A stretch of DNA of 64,000 nt from Oxalobacteraceae bacterium (GCA_027485795.1 JAIXQK010000130.1:1-64000), one strand, 5' to 3'; counted from the first letter of the stretch, positions 34,682-43,640 are shown. Numbers and translations are program-made. Notes: a model not told the origin generated them from the sequence alone.

Positions 34682-35665
34682 TCAAAAAACAGCATGGTCA
34701 CCAAGGTCGACCGTCGTACCCTCTGCAATAAGGCGGTCGTAGTGATCAAACAGCGTTTGGTGACCGAATGAGGGCGTAGCATCTGCATCATACCGTTGGC
34801 GAGATTCGTCCCACACCAGCATGGATTCAGTGGCATAGTAGCGGCCGATTTTTGCAAGCGCTGCTTTGTCTGCCAATGAGGGCAACAAAATCTTGAACGC
34901 ATCTAAACCGACAATGATGGTGCTGAGTAAAGCGACGGGTACGTGCATGAAGCGCGGCCGCATACCAAGCTGGTTGAAAAGATAATGACCCTGCTCAAGC
35001 GGTGTGATCGCTTCACCTGGGCCACCAATCGGCAATATTTGGTTGAATTTATTGCGATCAGTAAGACAAAGCGCGATGAATTCTGCAAGATCATCATCGC
35101 TGATCGGTTTGCAAGCAGTCAACCGGCCATCACCGAATAGCATGAATGGCTTGCCATCACGCACACGCTGTATCTGACCGGACAGCGATTTAAAAAAAGC
35201 AGTTGGTCTGACGATGCTGTACTGAAGACCGGAGTTGATCAGCTCTTGCTCAAAAGCGAGCTTGGCCTGTTGGAAGGCGAGCAGGGGCTTTTGTACACAA
35301 ATGGCAGACAGCAAAACGAAGTGATTGATACCCGCTTGCTGCGCCAACTTGAGCAAGCGGGAATTCATTCCGTAATCAACTGCCCAGGCATCTTTGGGTG
35401 CGCCGGTACGCGAGGCGAGGCATGACACGATGGCATCGAAGCGTTCGTGTTGTAGGGCTTCCAATTGCGTCAGTAGTGCTGTGCCCGCACTACCGGTACG
35501 CACATCGGCACCAACCTGTATTTCCGCATGAGCGGCCATAGTCCCGGCGTGTTTGTGGTCAGCATGCTGCCGCAGCGGACACACAACGTGATAGCCACGG
35601 TCAAGTAGAGCGCTTGCAACGGCTTTTCCGATGGTGCCAGTAGCACCGAGCAGGAGGAGTCGCAC
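34682..35665 (-). CDS. Divinyl-chlorophyllide 8-vinyl-reductase-like NAD(P)-binding protein
   Basis: 327 residues of the atypical short-chain dehydrogenase type. LLLGATGTIGKAVASALLDR is the N-terminal NAD(P)-binding motif. The middle and end match the DVR/BciA pattern: ISDDDLAEFIALCL, GGPGEAITPLEQGHYLFNQL, RYYATESMLVWD and YDADATPSFGHQTLFDHY. BciA-type enzymes reduce the 8-vinyl group of chlorophyll precursors. No other pigment gene is in the window, so the substrate may be different in this bacterium. It lies beside a SOUL haem-binding gene, which also suggests tetrapyrrole work; that link is inference. Confidence 0.82.
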   Translation of the reverse strand: MRLLLLGATGTIGKAVASALLDRGYHVVCPLRQHADHKHAGTMAAHAEIQVGADVRTGSAGTALLTQLEALQHERFDAIVSCLASRTGAPKDAWAVDYGMNSRLLKLAQQAGINHFVLLSAICVQKPLLAFQQAKLAFEQELINSGLQYSIVRPTAFFKSLSGQIQRVRDGKPFMLFGDGRLTACKPISDDDLAEFIALCLTDRNKFNQILPIGGPGEAITPLEQGHYLFNQLGMRPRFMHVPVALLSTIIVGLDAFKILLPSLADKAALAKIGRYYATESMLVWDESRQRYDADATPSFGHQTLFDHYDRLIAEGTTVDLGDHAVF

Positions 35666-35733
35666 GGATTATCTGGCGAGTGGCACTAGCCACTGTTTGC
35701 AATCAATCCTACGGCGTGAGAAAGCGATGGTTC

Positions 35734-36156
35734 TCACGCGTCGGCGCTATACAGCACGCCTTTCAAGTTCTCGATGGAATGCGCAACGCGGATGACCGAC
35801 TCGGGCGGGATTTGGCGTACCACTTCGCCGCTCAGTTTGTCTGTGACGGTGATGACAAAGGTATTAATTTTGCGGTCCACCCCAAAGCGTAGGTTGCGGT
35901 CATCTGCCTGCATCTGACGATTAAGCTGATCAACCACCTGCTGGTACTGCTGCACCATTTTTTGCGCATCGGTGGGCAGTGTCGGGCGGGGTGACGGAAC
36001 CTCGACCGGTGTTCTGGGCGGCGTTAGCATCCCCTGAGCACTAGCTGCTTTACGTGCCTGCGTTGTCATGGCACTTGCCGGTGCGGGCATCGCAGGCGCT
36101 TTGGCCAGAGAGGCTGCTGCTGGGTTGACTGAGGGCTTGTCGACGACGATATTCAT
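35734..36156 (-). CDS. flaG: Flagellar protein FlaG family
   Basis: 140 residues from MNIVVDKPSVNPAA. A Pro/Ala-rich first half (to about residue 70) is followed by the FlaG domain: NRQMQADDRNLRFGVDRKI, TFVITVTDKLSGEVVRQIPP and ESVIRVAHSIENLKG. FlaG affects flagellar filament length in some Gammaproteobacteria. It lies about 35 kb from the flagellin fragment and away from other flagellar genes here. The ribosome-binding site is weak. Confidence 0.85.
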   Translation of the reverse strand: MNIVVDKPSVNPAAASLAKAPAMPAPASAMTTQARKAASAQGMLTPPRTPVEVPSPRPTLPTDAQKMVQQYQQVVDQLNRQMQADDRNLRFGVDRKINTFVITVTDKLSGEVVRQIPPESVIRVAHSIENLKGVLYSADA

Positions 36157-36363
36157 CTTTGGGATCTGGCGGAACGTTGGCGCAATCGATGACGTAAGTT
36201 TATGCCCGATATGCACGCCGAGTTCAAGATTTTCCGGGATTCGTGCACTAACTTTTCCATAATGATAATAAAACGGACGGCTATGGCATATGTTTAGGTC
36301 TCGGCTACTCTCGAGGATTGATTCTGCGCCAAGGTGGCGAGCGGCGCTGGTCTAATCTGAACT

Positions 36364-37767
36364 TCAGTTTAATCGTGTGTGTCGGCGAATAAACTGGACC
36401 GGCATGCCGCAATCGCTGCGCACGCTGACTCGCGACACCGGGAACACCCGCTCTGGATTCATCGGCTTAACAGAGAATCGACGCAATACTTCACACAAGA
36501 TCAGCGTTGCCTCAAGCTGCGCAATCATTGCACCGGTGCAGGCGCGCGGCCCCAGGCCGAACGGCATATAGCTACCGGCCAATGGAGCGTTATCTTGGTC
36601 GATAAATCGTGAAGGATCAAAGCGATCAGCTTGCGACCAAAACCTATGGTGGCGATGCACCAGCCAAGGTGAGGCGACGATGAAGCTATCTTTAGGAATG
36701 CGCAGCCTGCCGAAATTATCTTCACGCATCGCGCGTCGAGTAAGGAACGCCACCGGTGGATATAGCCGCATGCTTTCCCGGAAAATCGCCCGAGTTAGTG
36801 GCATTTGCTTGAAATCTGAGTAGGTAAATGGTTTGTCAGCGAGCTGCTGATCGATCTCAGACTGCAATTGCGACAACCAATAGGGCTGCTGCGACAAAAT
36901 AAAAAAGCACCAGGCGAGTGCACTCGCTGTTGTCTCATGACCTGCCAGAAAAAATACAGCAAGCTGATCGATTAGCTCACTACGCGTGAACGCGTTTCCT
37001 GCAGCATCCCGCGCATCAATCAGTGCCTGTGTGAAGTCGAAAAAAACCTTGCCTTCGCCAAGCTGCGTCTCACGCTGTATCAACAACTGTTCGATGGTGC
37101 CGCGAATCTTGCTTGCTTCTTCTTGCAATACGGGCGATAGCGGTTCAGGCCGTGACGGATCACTGGCGAGTACGACCCGCAGATTGAATTGCGGGCTATG
37201 TTGCTGGAAACGTGTGAATGCATGGTAAATCGTTGTCGCAGCTTCGCCTTGAATCGCTTGTGAAAACAAGATTCTGAACATCACGTCAGCAGTCACACGG
37301 CTGAGTTCGGACTCCAAGCTCACTATGTGATCGTTTGCCAGCGAATCCAAGCGTTCAATCCACTCGTGGATGGCGCTCAGCATTTTCGGGAATAGGGCTT
37401 CAAGCCGCATTTGCATGAAGGCGGGTTCCAGCATCTTGCGGTCGTGTTCCCAGCGCCTGCCTGCTGACAGCAGCACGCCGTCACCGAGCAGTGGTGCCAG
37501 TGTTGAGATCATCAAATCACTTTTGGGATAAGACTCGCGGTTGTCGCTGAACAAGCGCCGAAGTGTCTCCGGGTGGTTGACGATAAACACAGGACGTCGT
37601 CCCACTGGAACGCTGACAATATCCTTGGTATAGCAGTCTCTGGGCAGGGTGAATAACAGATCGGGAGAGCGACCAATCATTAGTCGCAAGCCAATGCTCA
37701 GGTTTGAGCGAAGCGGTGGCGCAGGCGGCCGCCATAGCGTGTTTGCAGCAGGCGCCAGTGAGCTCAT
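36364..37767 (-). CDS. Cytochrome P450
   Basis: 467 residues with all key P450 elements: I-helix FFLAGHETTASALAW (Thr for O2 activation), the K-helix ExxR in FRESMRLYPP, a PERF-like DRFDPSRF, and the haem loop FGLGPRACTG with Cys410. No N-terminal membrane anchor, so a soluble bacterial class I type is likely. No ferredoxin, ferredoxin reductase or fused reductase is encoded nearby. The substrate cannot be told. Confidence 0.95.
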   Translation of the reverse strand: MSSLAPAANTLWRPPAPPLRSNLSIGLRLMIGRSPDLLFTLPRDCYTKDIVSVPVGRRPVFIVNHPETLRRLFSDNRESYPKSDLMISTLAPLLGDGVLLSAGRRWEHDRKMLEPAFMQMRLEALFPKMLSAIHEWIERLDSLANDHIVSLESELSRVTADVMFRILFSQAIQGEAATTIYHAFTRFQQHSPQFNLRVVLASDPSRPEPLSPVLQEEASKIRGTIEQLLIQRETQLGEGKVFFDFTQALIDARDAAGNAFTRSELIDQLAVFFLAGHETTASALAWCFFILSQQPYWLSQLQSEIDQQLADKPFTYSDFKQMPLTRAIFRESMRLYPPVAFLTRRAMREDNFGRLRIPKDSFIVASPWLVHRHHRFWSQADRFDPSRFIDQDNAPLAGSYMPFGLGPRACTGAMIAQLEATLILCEVLRRFSVKPMNPERVFPVSRVSVRSDCGMPVQFIRRHTRLN

Positions 37768-37861
37768 ATTTTTGGTCTGAGGCGTGCGGGTCTATCGAGC
37801 GAGATAATCAAAACAGGCCGTTAGTGATTCGGTTTCGGGTCAAGTAACCTGCAGCCATGAT

Positions 37862-38473
37862 TTATTTCGATTGTGCTGCGCTCATAATCAGATGCAGCAA
37901 ATCGTCAAACTCATCCACTGCTTGAAACTGCGGGAATTGGGCAATGACATTTGGTGGCGCATGAAACAGGAAGCCGGCATCGGCTTCTGCCAGCATGGTA
38001 GTGTCATTGAATGAGTCGCCCGCGGCAATCACCCGGTAATTCAAACCCTTGAATGCAGCAACTGCTTTGCGTTTTTGATCGGGTATACGTAATTGGTAGT
38101 CGATGATTCGATCATTTTCGATAATCAGCGTATGGCACAGTAGGGCCGGCATGCCCAACTGACGCATGAAGTGTGACGCGAATTGCTCGAAGGTGTCGGA
38201 CAGGATCACGACCTGAAACTCGGCCCGCAGCTTGTCCATGAATGACTTTGCGCCATCGAGCAGGGGCAGGGTCGCAATCACCGACTGAATATCCGACAGC
38301 TTAAGGCCGTGCTGATCGAGCAGCGCGAGACGGCCTTTCATCAGCTTGTCATAGTCGGGCTCATCGCGCGTCGAACGGCGCAGCTCGGCAATCCCTGTTT
38401 TTTCGGCGACGGCAATCCAGACCTCCGGCGTCAGTACGCCTTCCATATCCAGGGTAACAATGGTTTGCTTCAT
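37862..38473 (-). CDS. thrH: Phosphoserine phosphatase / homoserine phosphotransferase ThrH
   Basis: 203 residues of the HAD superfamily. The first motif is TLDMEGVLTPEVWIAVAEKT, the ThrH form of DxDG, followed by VVILSDTFEQFASHFMRQLG (Ser motif), a Lys motif (PDQKRKAV) and GDSFNDTTML. ThrH dephosphorylates phosphoserine and can move phosphate to homoserine. It stands alone between the P450 and DadA-like genes. Length is normal. Confidence 0.9.
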   Translation of the reverse strand: MKQTIVTLDMEGVLTPEVWIAVAEKTGIAELRRSTRDEPDYDKLMKGRLALLDQHGLKLSDIQSVIATLPLLDGAKSFMDKLRAEFQVVILSDTFEQFASHFMRQLGMPALLCHTLIIENDRIIDYQLRIPDQKRKAVAAFKGLNYRVIAAGDSFNDTTMLAEADAGFLFHAPPNVIAQFPQFQAVDEFDDLLHLIMSAAQSK

Positions 38474-38699
38474 AATGAGTATTAGTTATTTCAGTAGGCG
38501 CTAGCTACGCTGTCAGAGTCCTAGCGATTAACTGCTTGCTACTTTCCTAGCGAGTCATTAATTGGGGATGATACGCCAACGTAATTAGTCAAGATAAAAT
38601 CTCAGTCGGGGACCTGTTGATTGTTTGACGCCAGTTTCAATCTTCGCCACGATCTCTATGACAAGCTCTGCGAGTCTCGTTCACCACCGAGAGCTACGA

Positions 38700-39947
38700 T
38701 CAAAACCGCTCTATCCGATAAGGCGTAGGATCGATATACGTTTCGCGGCCACTGATCATCTCCGCTAGCAGTCGACCACTTGAGGCAGCTTGCGTTAGCC
38801 CGTGGTGCGCATGACCAAAGCAGAACCATAAGCCCCGATGCGCTGGCGCAGCGCCGATCACGGGCAGCATATCTGAGGTGCAGGGGCGCGCCCCTAGCCA
38901 AGGCGATGCCTCCAAGCGAGCGCCAATAGGCAGAAGGCGACGTGCGATTGGCTCGAGTGTTTCGAGCTGGACCGGAGTGGATGGGGCGTCGCGTCGGGCG
39001 AACTCGGCACCCGTGGTCAGGCGTATCCCTTTTTTCATCGGTGCCAGCGCGTAGCCATTGTCCACATCCACCACCACATGCGAGAGCGATGCAGTGCTGC
39101 TATCGAAATGCATATGGTAGCCACGCTTGACACCCATGTTCAAACGGTAGCCCAGGCGACGTGCCAACGACTCGCCCCAAGGTCCCAGTGCAATTGCGGC
39201 CTGCGCTGTGTGAACCTTGCCAATACTGGTATTGATCTGCCAGCCGTCACCATCGGCGATCAGTGTTTCAGCATCACCTCTCAGAAAGCGGCCACCACGC
39301 TGCTCGAATAACTTCAAGTAGGCCAGCGTGAGGTCATACGGGTCTTGAATCTGTCGTGAATCCGGATAATGCACACCGCCTTGGGCGACTGCACTCAGGT
39401 TGGGTTCTGCCAGGCGTAGCTCTGCACTCGACAACACTCGCACGCTTAATCCGTAGTCGCGGCTTTGTTCTGCTTGGCGCAAAGCGACGCGCTCAGCGCG
39501 TGCACTGCGCCAAACCTTGATCCATCCGTGTGGATTCACTAATGCACTTGCGCCAGCCGCTTCTATCAGAGGTGCGTGTTCCGACCAACTATGCTCGATC
39601 AAGGGCAGAGCACCCATAATCGCGGCCGGATAATTGTGCGCAGATGAGTGCTGCCAATAAGCACCGAGATAAGGGAGTAGGGATGGCAGGGCCTGCCAGT
39701 GATAATGCGCGGCGGGAGATCGCTGCAATGCATAGGCCAGCAAGGTGCGAAGGTCGCGCGGAAATGCATACGGAAATACGGCCGAACGTTCGATCAGGCC
39801 AGCATTACCGAAACTGGTCGCAGCACCCGGGTGATCGCGATCGATTAAGGTGACAGCATGGCCGTGCTCTTGTAGCTTGAGCGCGAGCGTAGTGCCAACG
39901 ATGCCGGCGCCAATCACAACCACATCGCTATGCTGCGTTGCTTGCAC
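38700..39947 (-). CDS. DadA-like FAD-dependent D-amino acid dehydrogenase
   Basis: 415 residues. VVVIGAGIVGTTLALKLQEH is the FAD Rossmann motif (GxGxxG), then ATSFGNAGLI as in DadA. Later come GVHYPDSRQIQDPYDLTLAY, GAEFAR and the C-terminal SPWLGARPCTSDMLPVIGAA with GLWFCFGHAHHGLTQA (quoted in parts), which bind flavin in DAO/DadA proteins. Substrate and electron acceptor are not determined; D-amino acids or related amines are likely. No alanine racemase gene is next to it. Confidence 0.85.
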   Translation of the reverse strand: MQATQHSDVVVIGAGIVGTTLALKLQEHGHAVTLIDRDHPGAATSFGNAGLIERSAVFPYAFPRDLRTLLAYALQRSPAAHYHWQALPSLLPYLGAYWQHSSAHNYPAAIMGALPLIEHSWSEHAPLIEAAGASALVNPHGWIKVWRSARAERVALRQAEQSRDYGLSVRVLSSAELRLAEPNLSAVAQGGVHYPDSRQIQDPYDLTLAYLKLFEQRGGRFLRGDAETLIADGDGWQINTSIGKVHTAQAAIALGPWGESLARRLGYRLNMGVKRGYHMHFDSSTASLSHVVVDVDNGYALAPMKKGIRLTTGAEFARRDAPSTPVQLETLEPIARRLLPIGARLEASPWLGARPCTSDMLPVIGAAPAHRGLWFCFGHAHHGLTQAASSGRLLAEMISGRETYIDPTPYRIERF

Positions 39948-39989
39948 TGAGTTCAGGCGGTTAGGTTAGACCGAATTAGACTGACTGAG

Positions 39990-40481
39990 TCAGGTTTTGT
40001 TGGGCATCGCGTCGGGCGCCTCGAGATCGCCGTGAATCCAGTTGCCTTCCAACACTTGGCCATCCGGCGTTCGCATTTTGCCGACGCCATGCGGTACGCC
40101 TTCGGCCCATTCTCCCTGATACCAACTACCGTCTTCATCCTCGTAGCGGCCACGGCCGTGTTGCATGCTGCGCTTCCACTCGCCGACATAGGCGCCGCCC
40201 CGTCGCCAGAGTTTTCCCTGACCCTCGGCATAGCCATCGACCATACTACCTTGGTAAATTTCGGTCACGACACCAGACATCGACCAGGTCAGCGTACCAT
40301 CGCCGTTTGCAAGACCCTGGCGGCAAGGGCCGGTCCAATCCGCGCTCTCGCCATCTTGTGGCGCAAGATTCGCTATCCTGCAACCTTTTTTATCGGTGAT
40401 CCAGCTACTTTCCTGCGCGAGTAGAAGATTGGGCAGCGCCACACACACCAACAATAACCATAGTCTTAGCAGTTTGTTCAT
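39990..40481 (-). CDS. Exported MORN-repeat protein
   Basis: 163 residues. Signal peptide up to about LLLAQ, then MORN repeats of the Y-x-G-x-W-x-x-G-x-x-x-G-x-G kind: YQGSMVDGYAEGQGKL, YVGEWKRSMQHGRGRY and YQGEWAEGVPHGVGKM. Different repeat subtype from the MORN protein of the T6SS locus. Periplasmic or surface location is expected. It sits divergent from a DUF2237 gene with a 29-bp gap. Confidence 0.82.
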   Translation of the reverse strand: MNKLLRLWLLLVCVALPNLLLAQESSWITDKKGCRIANLAPQDGESADWTGPCRQGLANGDGTLTWSMSGVVTEIYQGSMVDGYAEGQGKLWRRGGAYVGEWKRSMQHGRGRYEDEDGSWYQGEWAEGVPHGVGKMRTPDGQVLEGNWIHGDLEAPDAMPNKT

Positions 40482-40510
40482 AGTGATGTCTCGTTAAAGG
40501 AAAATGCGTC

Positions 40511-40873
40511 ATGGCCATCAATGTACTCGGTACGCCGCTGCAAGTGTGTTCCACAGAGCCGATGACGGGCTACTACCGAGACGGCTGCTGTAATACCGAT
40601 GCTACTGACAGAGGTTCGCATGTTATTTGCGCAGAGGTGACGGATGAGTTTCTGACATTCTCGCGCCAACGCGGTAATGATTTGTCGACGCCACGCCCAG
40701 AATATCGGTTTCCAGGGCTGGTTGCAGGAGACCGCTGGTGCCTGTGTGCGCTGCGATGGAAAGAGGCATTTGATGCGGGCGTCGCACCCAACGTGGTCTT
40801 GGAAAGCACGCATATCAATGCGCTTCAATATGTTGACCTAGCACACCTGCTGGAGTACCAGCATCAGCAATGA
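40511..40873 (+). CDS. DUF2237 family protein
   Basis: 120 residues, compact and Cys-rich, with the family pattern: NVLGTPLQVCSTEPMTGYYR, GCCNTDATDRGSHVICAEVT, FLTFSRQRGNDLSTP, FPGLVAGDRWCLCALRW and PNVVLESTHINALQYV. Members occur widely in bacteria; their function is not established. No signal peptide. A bidirectional terminator follows about 83 bp downstream. Confidence 0.88.
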   Translation: MAINVLGTPLQVCSTEPMTGYYRDGCCNTDATDRGSHVICAEVTDEFLTFSRQRGNDLSTPRPEYRFPGLVAGDRWCLCALRWKEAFDAGVAPNVVLESTHINALQYVDLAHLLEYQHQQ

Positions 40874-40955
40874 GTGTGCAGAAAACTAGTCAAGCAGCGA
40901 ATTAGTCGGGCAGCGTTTTGCTTATGCGCTTAGCACAACGTACACCCCAAAAACA

Positions 40956-40986
40956 AAAACGCCGCCAATAAATCAGGCGGCGTTTT
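40956..40986. terminator. Bidirectional intrinsic terminator
   Basis: An 11-bp perfect stem (AAAACGCCGCC / GGCGGCGTTTT) with a 9-base loop, T-run on one strand and A-run on the other, so it can stop transcription from both sides. It separates the DUF2237 gene from the convergent exported-protein gene at 40998. Confidence 0.85.
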
Positions 40987-40997
40987 GCATGGAGGTC

Positions 40998-41420
40998 TTA
41001 GTTGACCGAAGAAGCTTTACCCATCGCCAATTTGCCACCACAAACATTGTCAACGATGTTGATGTCGTGCTGGATCACCGGCTGATAAAAGCTTAACTCA
41101 GCAACTTCACGCTCAGAATCTTTCGTATTCTGTGTCGCCATGCCCTTCAGGACCTTGAAGTCAGCCATCGACAGTTTGCGGTTACTGCAATTGATGACGT
41201 AATCAATTTGCTGAACGCCAGCATCGCCCATGTCATGAAACTCGCGCAGTTTGGTCAGGCCCTTGTTGCTGTTGGTTGCAACGACTGCCCAGGTGTTCTC
41301 GGCGACTACGACAGTGATGATTTCTTCTTTGTCGGAGATGATGGCGGCATTTTGCGAGTTGCCCGCAAATGCAGGTGAAGCCGAGGCGAGTACTGCAGCA
41401 ATTACGAGGTTCTTGAACAT
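40998..41420 (-). CDS. Exported protein of unknown function, two conserved-looking cysteines
   Basis: 140 residues from MFKNLVIAAVLASASPAFA, a clean signal peptide; GGAGT lies a few bases upstream. The mature part has EEIITVVVAENTWAVVATN, then VINCSNRKLSMADFKVL and DNVCGGK, so a disulfide may form between the two Cys. The layout loosely recalls small periplasmic adhesin E-like proteins, but I cannot confirm it. The start is chosen over longer frames because of the signal peptide and ribosome-binding site. Confidence 0.7.
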   Translation of the reverse strand: MFKNLVIAAVLASASPAFAGNSQNAAIISDKEEIITVVVAENTWAVVATNSNKGLTKLREFHDMGDAGVQQIDYVINCSNRKLSMADFKVLKGMATQNTKDSEREVAELSFYQPVIQHDINIVDNVCGGKLAMGKASSVN

Positions 41421-41759
41421 GGGGTACTCCATCAGATTAGGGGAAAAGTTGGTGCGAAATAAAACAATTGAATGAACTTTATCACCTGAACAGCTTGTGT
41501 CAATATTTAATTTAAACAAAAACTAAAACAATCCGGACAAAAAGCTAAAAAGTTTCAATTAAGACCACAATTATAGGGTCAATTTAGAGATTTAAGTTAT
41601 TTAAAATAAACTATTTCACCAGGAGCGCCGAGAATTTATTGAGAAATTCCTTTGCGGAGTGCTAATATCAGGTCAGTTAGCCCATAAATATAAACAGAAC
41701 CTTTGCAAATCGACTGGGCAGTTTCCTCGCAAAGGCGATATCCCGAGACCGAGGTCAAG
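41421..41759. other. AT-rich divergent intergenic region
   Basis: About 340 bp without a supported gene. It is strongly AT-rich with several A-tracts (for example at about 41518-41555) and separates the exported-protein gene from the MerR-family gene. Promoters for both are probably here. It is an obvious candidate for H-NS or MvaT-like binding. No repeat of note was seen. Confidence 0.4.
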
Positions 41760-42707
41760 ATGGACGCAGACAGTAAGCATCAGTACAGCATCGGTGTGGT
41801 CGCACGCCGCACCCACATGCATCCGGAAACCTTGCGCGTCTGGGAGCGGCGTTATGAGCTGATCGTGCCGGGGCGCACAGAGACGGGCCGACGCTTGTAC
41901 TCAGAGGTCGACATCTTGAAGGTCTCTTTGGTGAAGCAATTGACTGAGCGCGGCCATGCAGTGAGCAGCGTTGCGAAGCTACCGATAGATCGCCTCAAAG
42001 AATTGTTAAGCGCCTCTGGTAGTGCGGTGGTCGAGCAGAAGGCGCCGCCGCGCTTCAGGCGCCGCGTGATGTTTCTGGACGACGCGCTCCGACTGAGACT
42101 CGGTCGCGACTTGCTGCGTTTCGAGGATATCGAGATCGTTGATCGTAATGACGCGCATCACTCAGCGACTGGCGAGAAGCAGGCGGATGTCGTGGTGTTC
42201 GATATTGTGACGATCAATGAGAAATCGCTCGATCAGGTCAGACGCGCGCTACTCGACTCCGGTGGCATCAACGCCTTGGTGCTCTATAAATTCTCGACCC
42301 GCGCCTCAATAGAACAGTTGGAGCGCGCCGGCATTATTTGCCTCAAAGGGCTGGTTACTGCTTCAGAGGTGCATCGTGCATGTCGCGCCCTACCGAGCGG
42401 ATCCCTGGGCACAACGCAAACAACACCGATCCCTGCAGCCGTCACGAGTAGGCCGCGTCGGTTCGATAATGCCCAGCTGGCTCGCGTGGCGACTTTATCG
42501 GGAACCATTGCCTGTGAATGCCCGAACCACTTGGCAGAGCTGATTATTAATCTGGCGGCTTTCGAGCAGTACAGTAGTGAATGTGCCAGCCGCAACGTCC
42601 AAGATGCGCAGCTGCATGCGCAGCTGAATCAATCGGCGGGTATGGCGCGAGGGATTTTGGAAGATAGTCTGGCGCGCTTGATCGAGATCGAGGGCATCCG
42701 AATTTAA
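41760..42707 (+). CDS. MerR-family transcriptional regulator with Rossmann-like C-domain
   Basis: 315 residues from the ATG with GAGG 6 bases before it; a TTG at 41703 would add 19. The N-terminal MerR HTH has YSIGVVARRTHMHPETLRVW, ERRYELIVPGRTETGRRLYS and DILKVSLVKQL. The rest resembles the cobalamin-binding part of LitR/CarH-type regulators by fold (VVVFDIVTINEKSLDQVRRA, GLVTASEVHRA), but the E/DxHxxG cobalamin motif is absent. A conserved-looking CECPNHLAELIINLAAFE segment lies near the end. The inducer and targets are unknown. It is followed after 125 bp by a YqhA-type gene. Confidence 0.88.
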   Translation: MDADSKHQYSIGVVARRTHMHPETLRVWERRYELIVPGRTETGRRLYSEVDILKVSLVKQLTERGHAVSSVAKLPIDRLKELLSASGSAVVEQKAPPRFRRRVMFLDDALRLRLGRDLLRFEDIEIVDRNDAHHSATGEKQADVVVFDIVTINEKSLDQVRRALLDSGGINALVLYKFSTRASIEQLERAGIICLKGLVTASEVHRACRALPSGSLGTTQTTPIPAAVTSRPRRFDNAQLARVATLSGTIACECPNHLAELIINLAAFEQYSSECASRNVQDAQLHAQLNQSAGMARGILEDSLARLIEIEGIRI

Positions 42708-42832
42708 TGCGCCTCGGCAGCGCACTAAAGCCTCGGTGCTTGGCGCGCTGCTGAGACGAGCGACAGCTCGATTTAAGCAAGTAATATAAAGGTAGTATCC
42801 TTTCACGCTTCGATCACCGACATTCAACCCTT

Positions 42833-43378
42833 ATGCCAATTGATAAACAACTCGATAGTGTCGAACACGGACTAAAGCGCTTTGAAAGCCCGCTCGAGCG
42901 CATTATTTTCGGCGCGCGCTGGTTAATGGCGCCGTTTTATCTGGGCTTGATCGGCAGCCTAGCCGTCCTGATGTTTAAATTCATTCAGGAGTTGATTCAC
43001 TTCTTTCCGCTGGTCGCCAGTGCAGATGAGTCGCAAGTCATTCTGTGGGTATTGACCCTGATCGACTTGTCGTTGGCGGGTAATTTGGTGCTGATGGTGA
43101 TTTTCTCGGGCTACGAAAACTTCGTCTCCAAGATCGACGTTGCCTCACATAAGGATCGGCCGGATTGGATGGGCACGGTGGACTTTAGTGGCCTGAAACT
43201 GAAACTGATTGCGTCGATCGTCGCGATTTCTGGCATCCATCTGCTGAAGTCATTTATGTCGATCGATGAGATGGATAAAGGCAACTTGTTGTGGTTGCTG
43301 GTTCTGCATGGCACTTTTGTGCTATCGGGCGTCCTTTTAGCGCTGATGGATTACATCACCGAAAAGAGCCACCACTAG
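42833..43378 (+). CDS. yqhA: UPF0114 family membrane protein YqhA
   Basis: 181 residues with four membrane segments and the UPF0114 pattern: LERIIFGARWLMAPFYLGL, LIDLSLAGNLVLMVIFSGYE, NFVSKID, then WMGTVDFSGLKLKLIASIVA. An inner-membrane protein of unknown molecular role. It ends in KSHH. A hairpin follows immediately downstream. No start problem; ATG at 42833. Confidence 0.92.
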   Translation: MPIDKQLDSVEHGLKRFESPLERIIFGARWLMAPFYLGLIGSLAVLMFKFIQELIHFFPLVASADESQVILWVLTLIDLSLAGNLVLMVIFSGYENFVSKIDVASHKDRPDWMGTVDFSGLKLKLIASIVAISGIHLLKSFMSIDEMDKGNLLWLLVLHGTFVLSGVLLALMDYITEKSHH

Positions 43379-43393
43379 CCTCTCAGTAAAAAT

Positions 43394-43425
43394 GCCGCTG
43401 GCGTTGTTGGTAGCCAGCCAGCGGC
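43394..43425 (-). terminator. Intrinsic terminator for the DUF2892 gene; repeat with 27062-27093
   Basis: A 9-bp stem GCCGCTGGC/GCCAGCGGC with a 14-base loop. On the minus strand it is followed by ATTTTTAC, a T-run just after the stem, so it fits a terminator for the gene at 43434-43640. It shares GCTGGCGTTGTTGGT with the hairpin at 27062. Confidence 0.65.
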
Positions 43426-43433
43426 GGTCACTC

Positions 43434-43640
43434 TCAGGCGCTTTCGCTGCTTTGCTCCATTGGGCATGAGCGCAGACCCAGCACGGCATAAGCAGGGCAG
43501 ACTCTTAGCAGGCCGGTGGCGATGGGTATCAAGCCGATCCATCCCCATGGGCCGATCACGTTCAGCAACGAGAGCAAGATCAGCAGGGCGCCAATGAACA
43601 CGCGGATGGCGCGGTCTGTGTGTCCGACATTCTTCATCAT
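43434..43640 (-). CDS. DUF2892 small membrane protein
   Basis: 68 residues: MKNVGHTDRAIRVFIGALLI, LLNVIGPWGWIGLIPIATGL, then CPAYAVLGLRSCP. This is the DUF2892 pattern (N-x-G-x-x-D-R-x-x-R and a C-P-x-Y-x-x-x-G-x-x-x-C end), also found fused in YgaP-type rhodanese proteins. Two membrane segments. The terminator at 43394 lies just after it. Role not known; often beside sulfur or stress genes. Confidence 0.85.
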   Translation of the reverse strand: MMKNVGHTDRAIRVFIGALLILLSLLNVIGPWGWIGLIPIATGLLRVCPAYAVLGLRSCPMEQSSESA

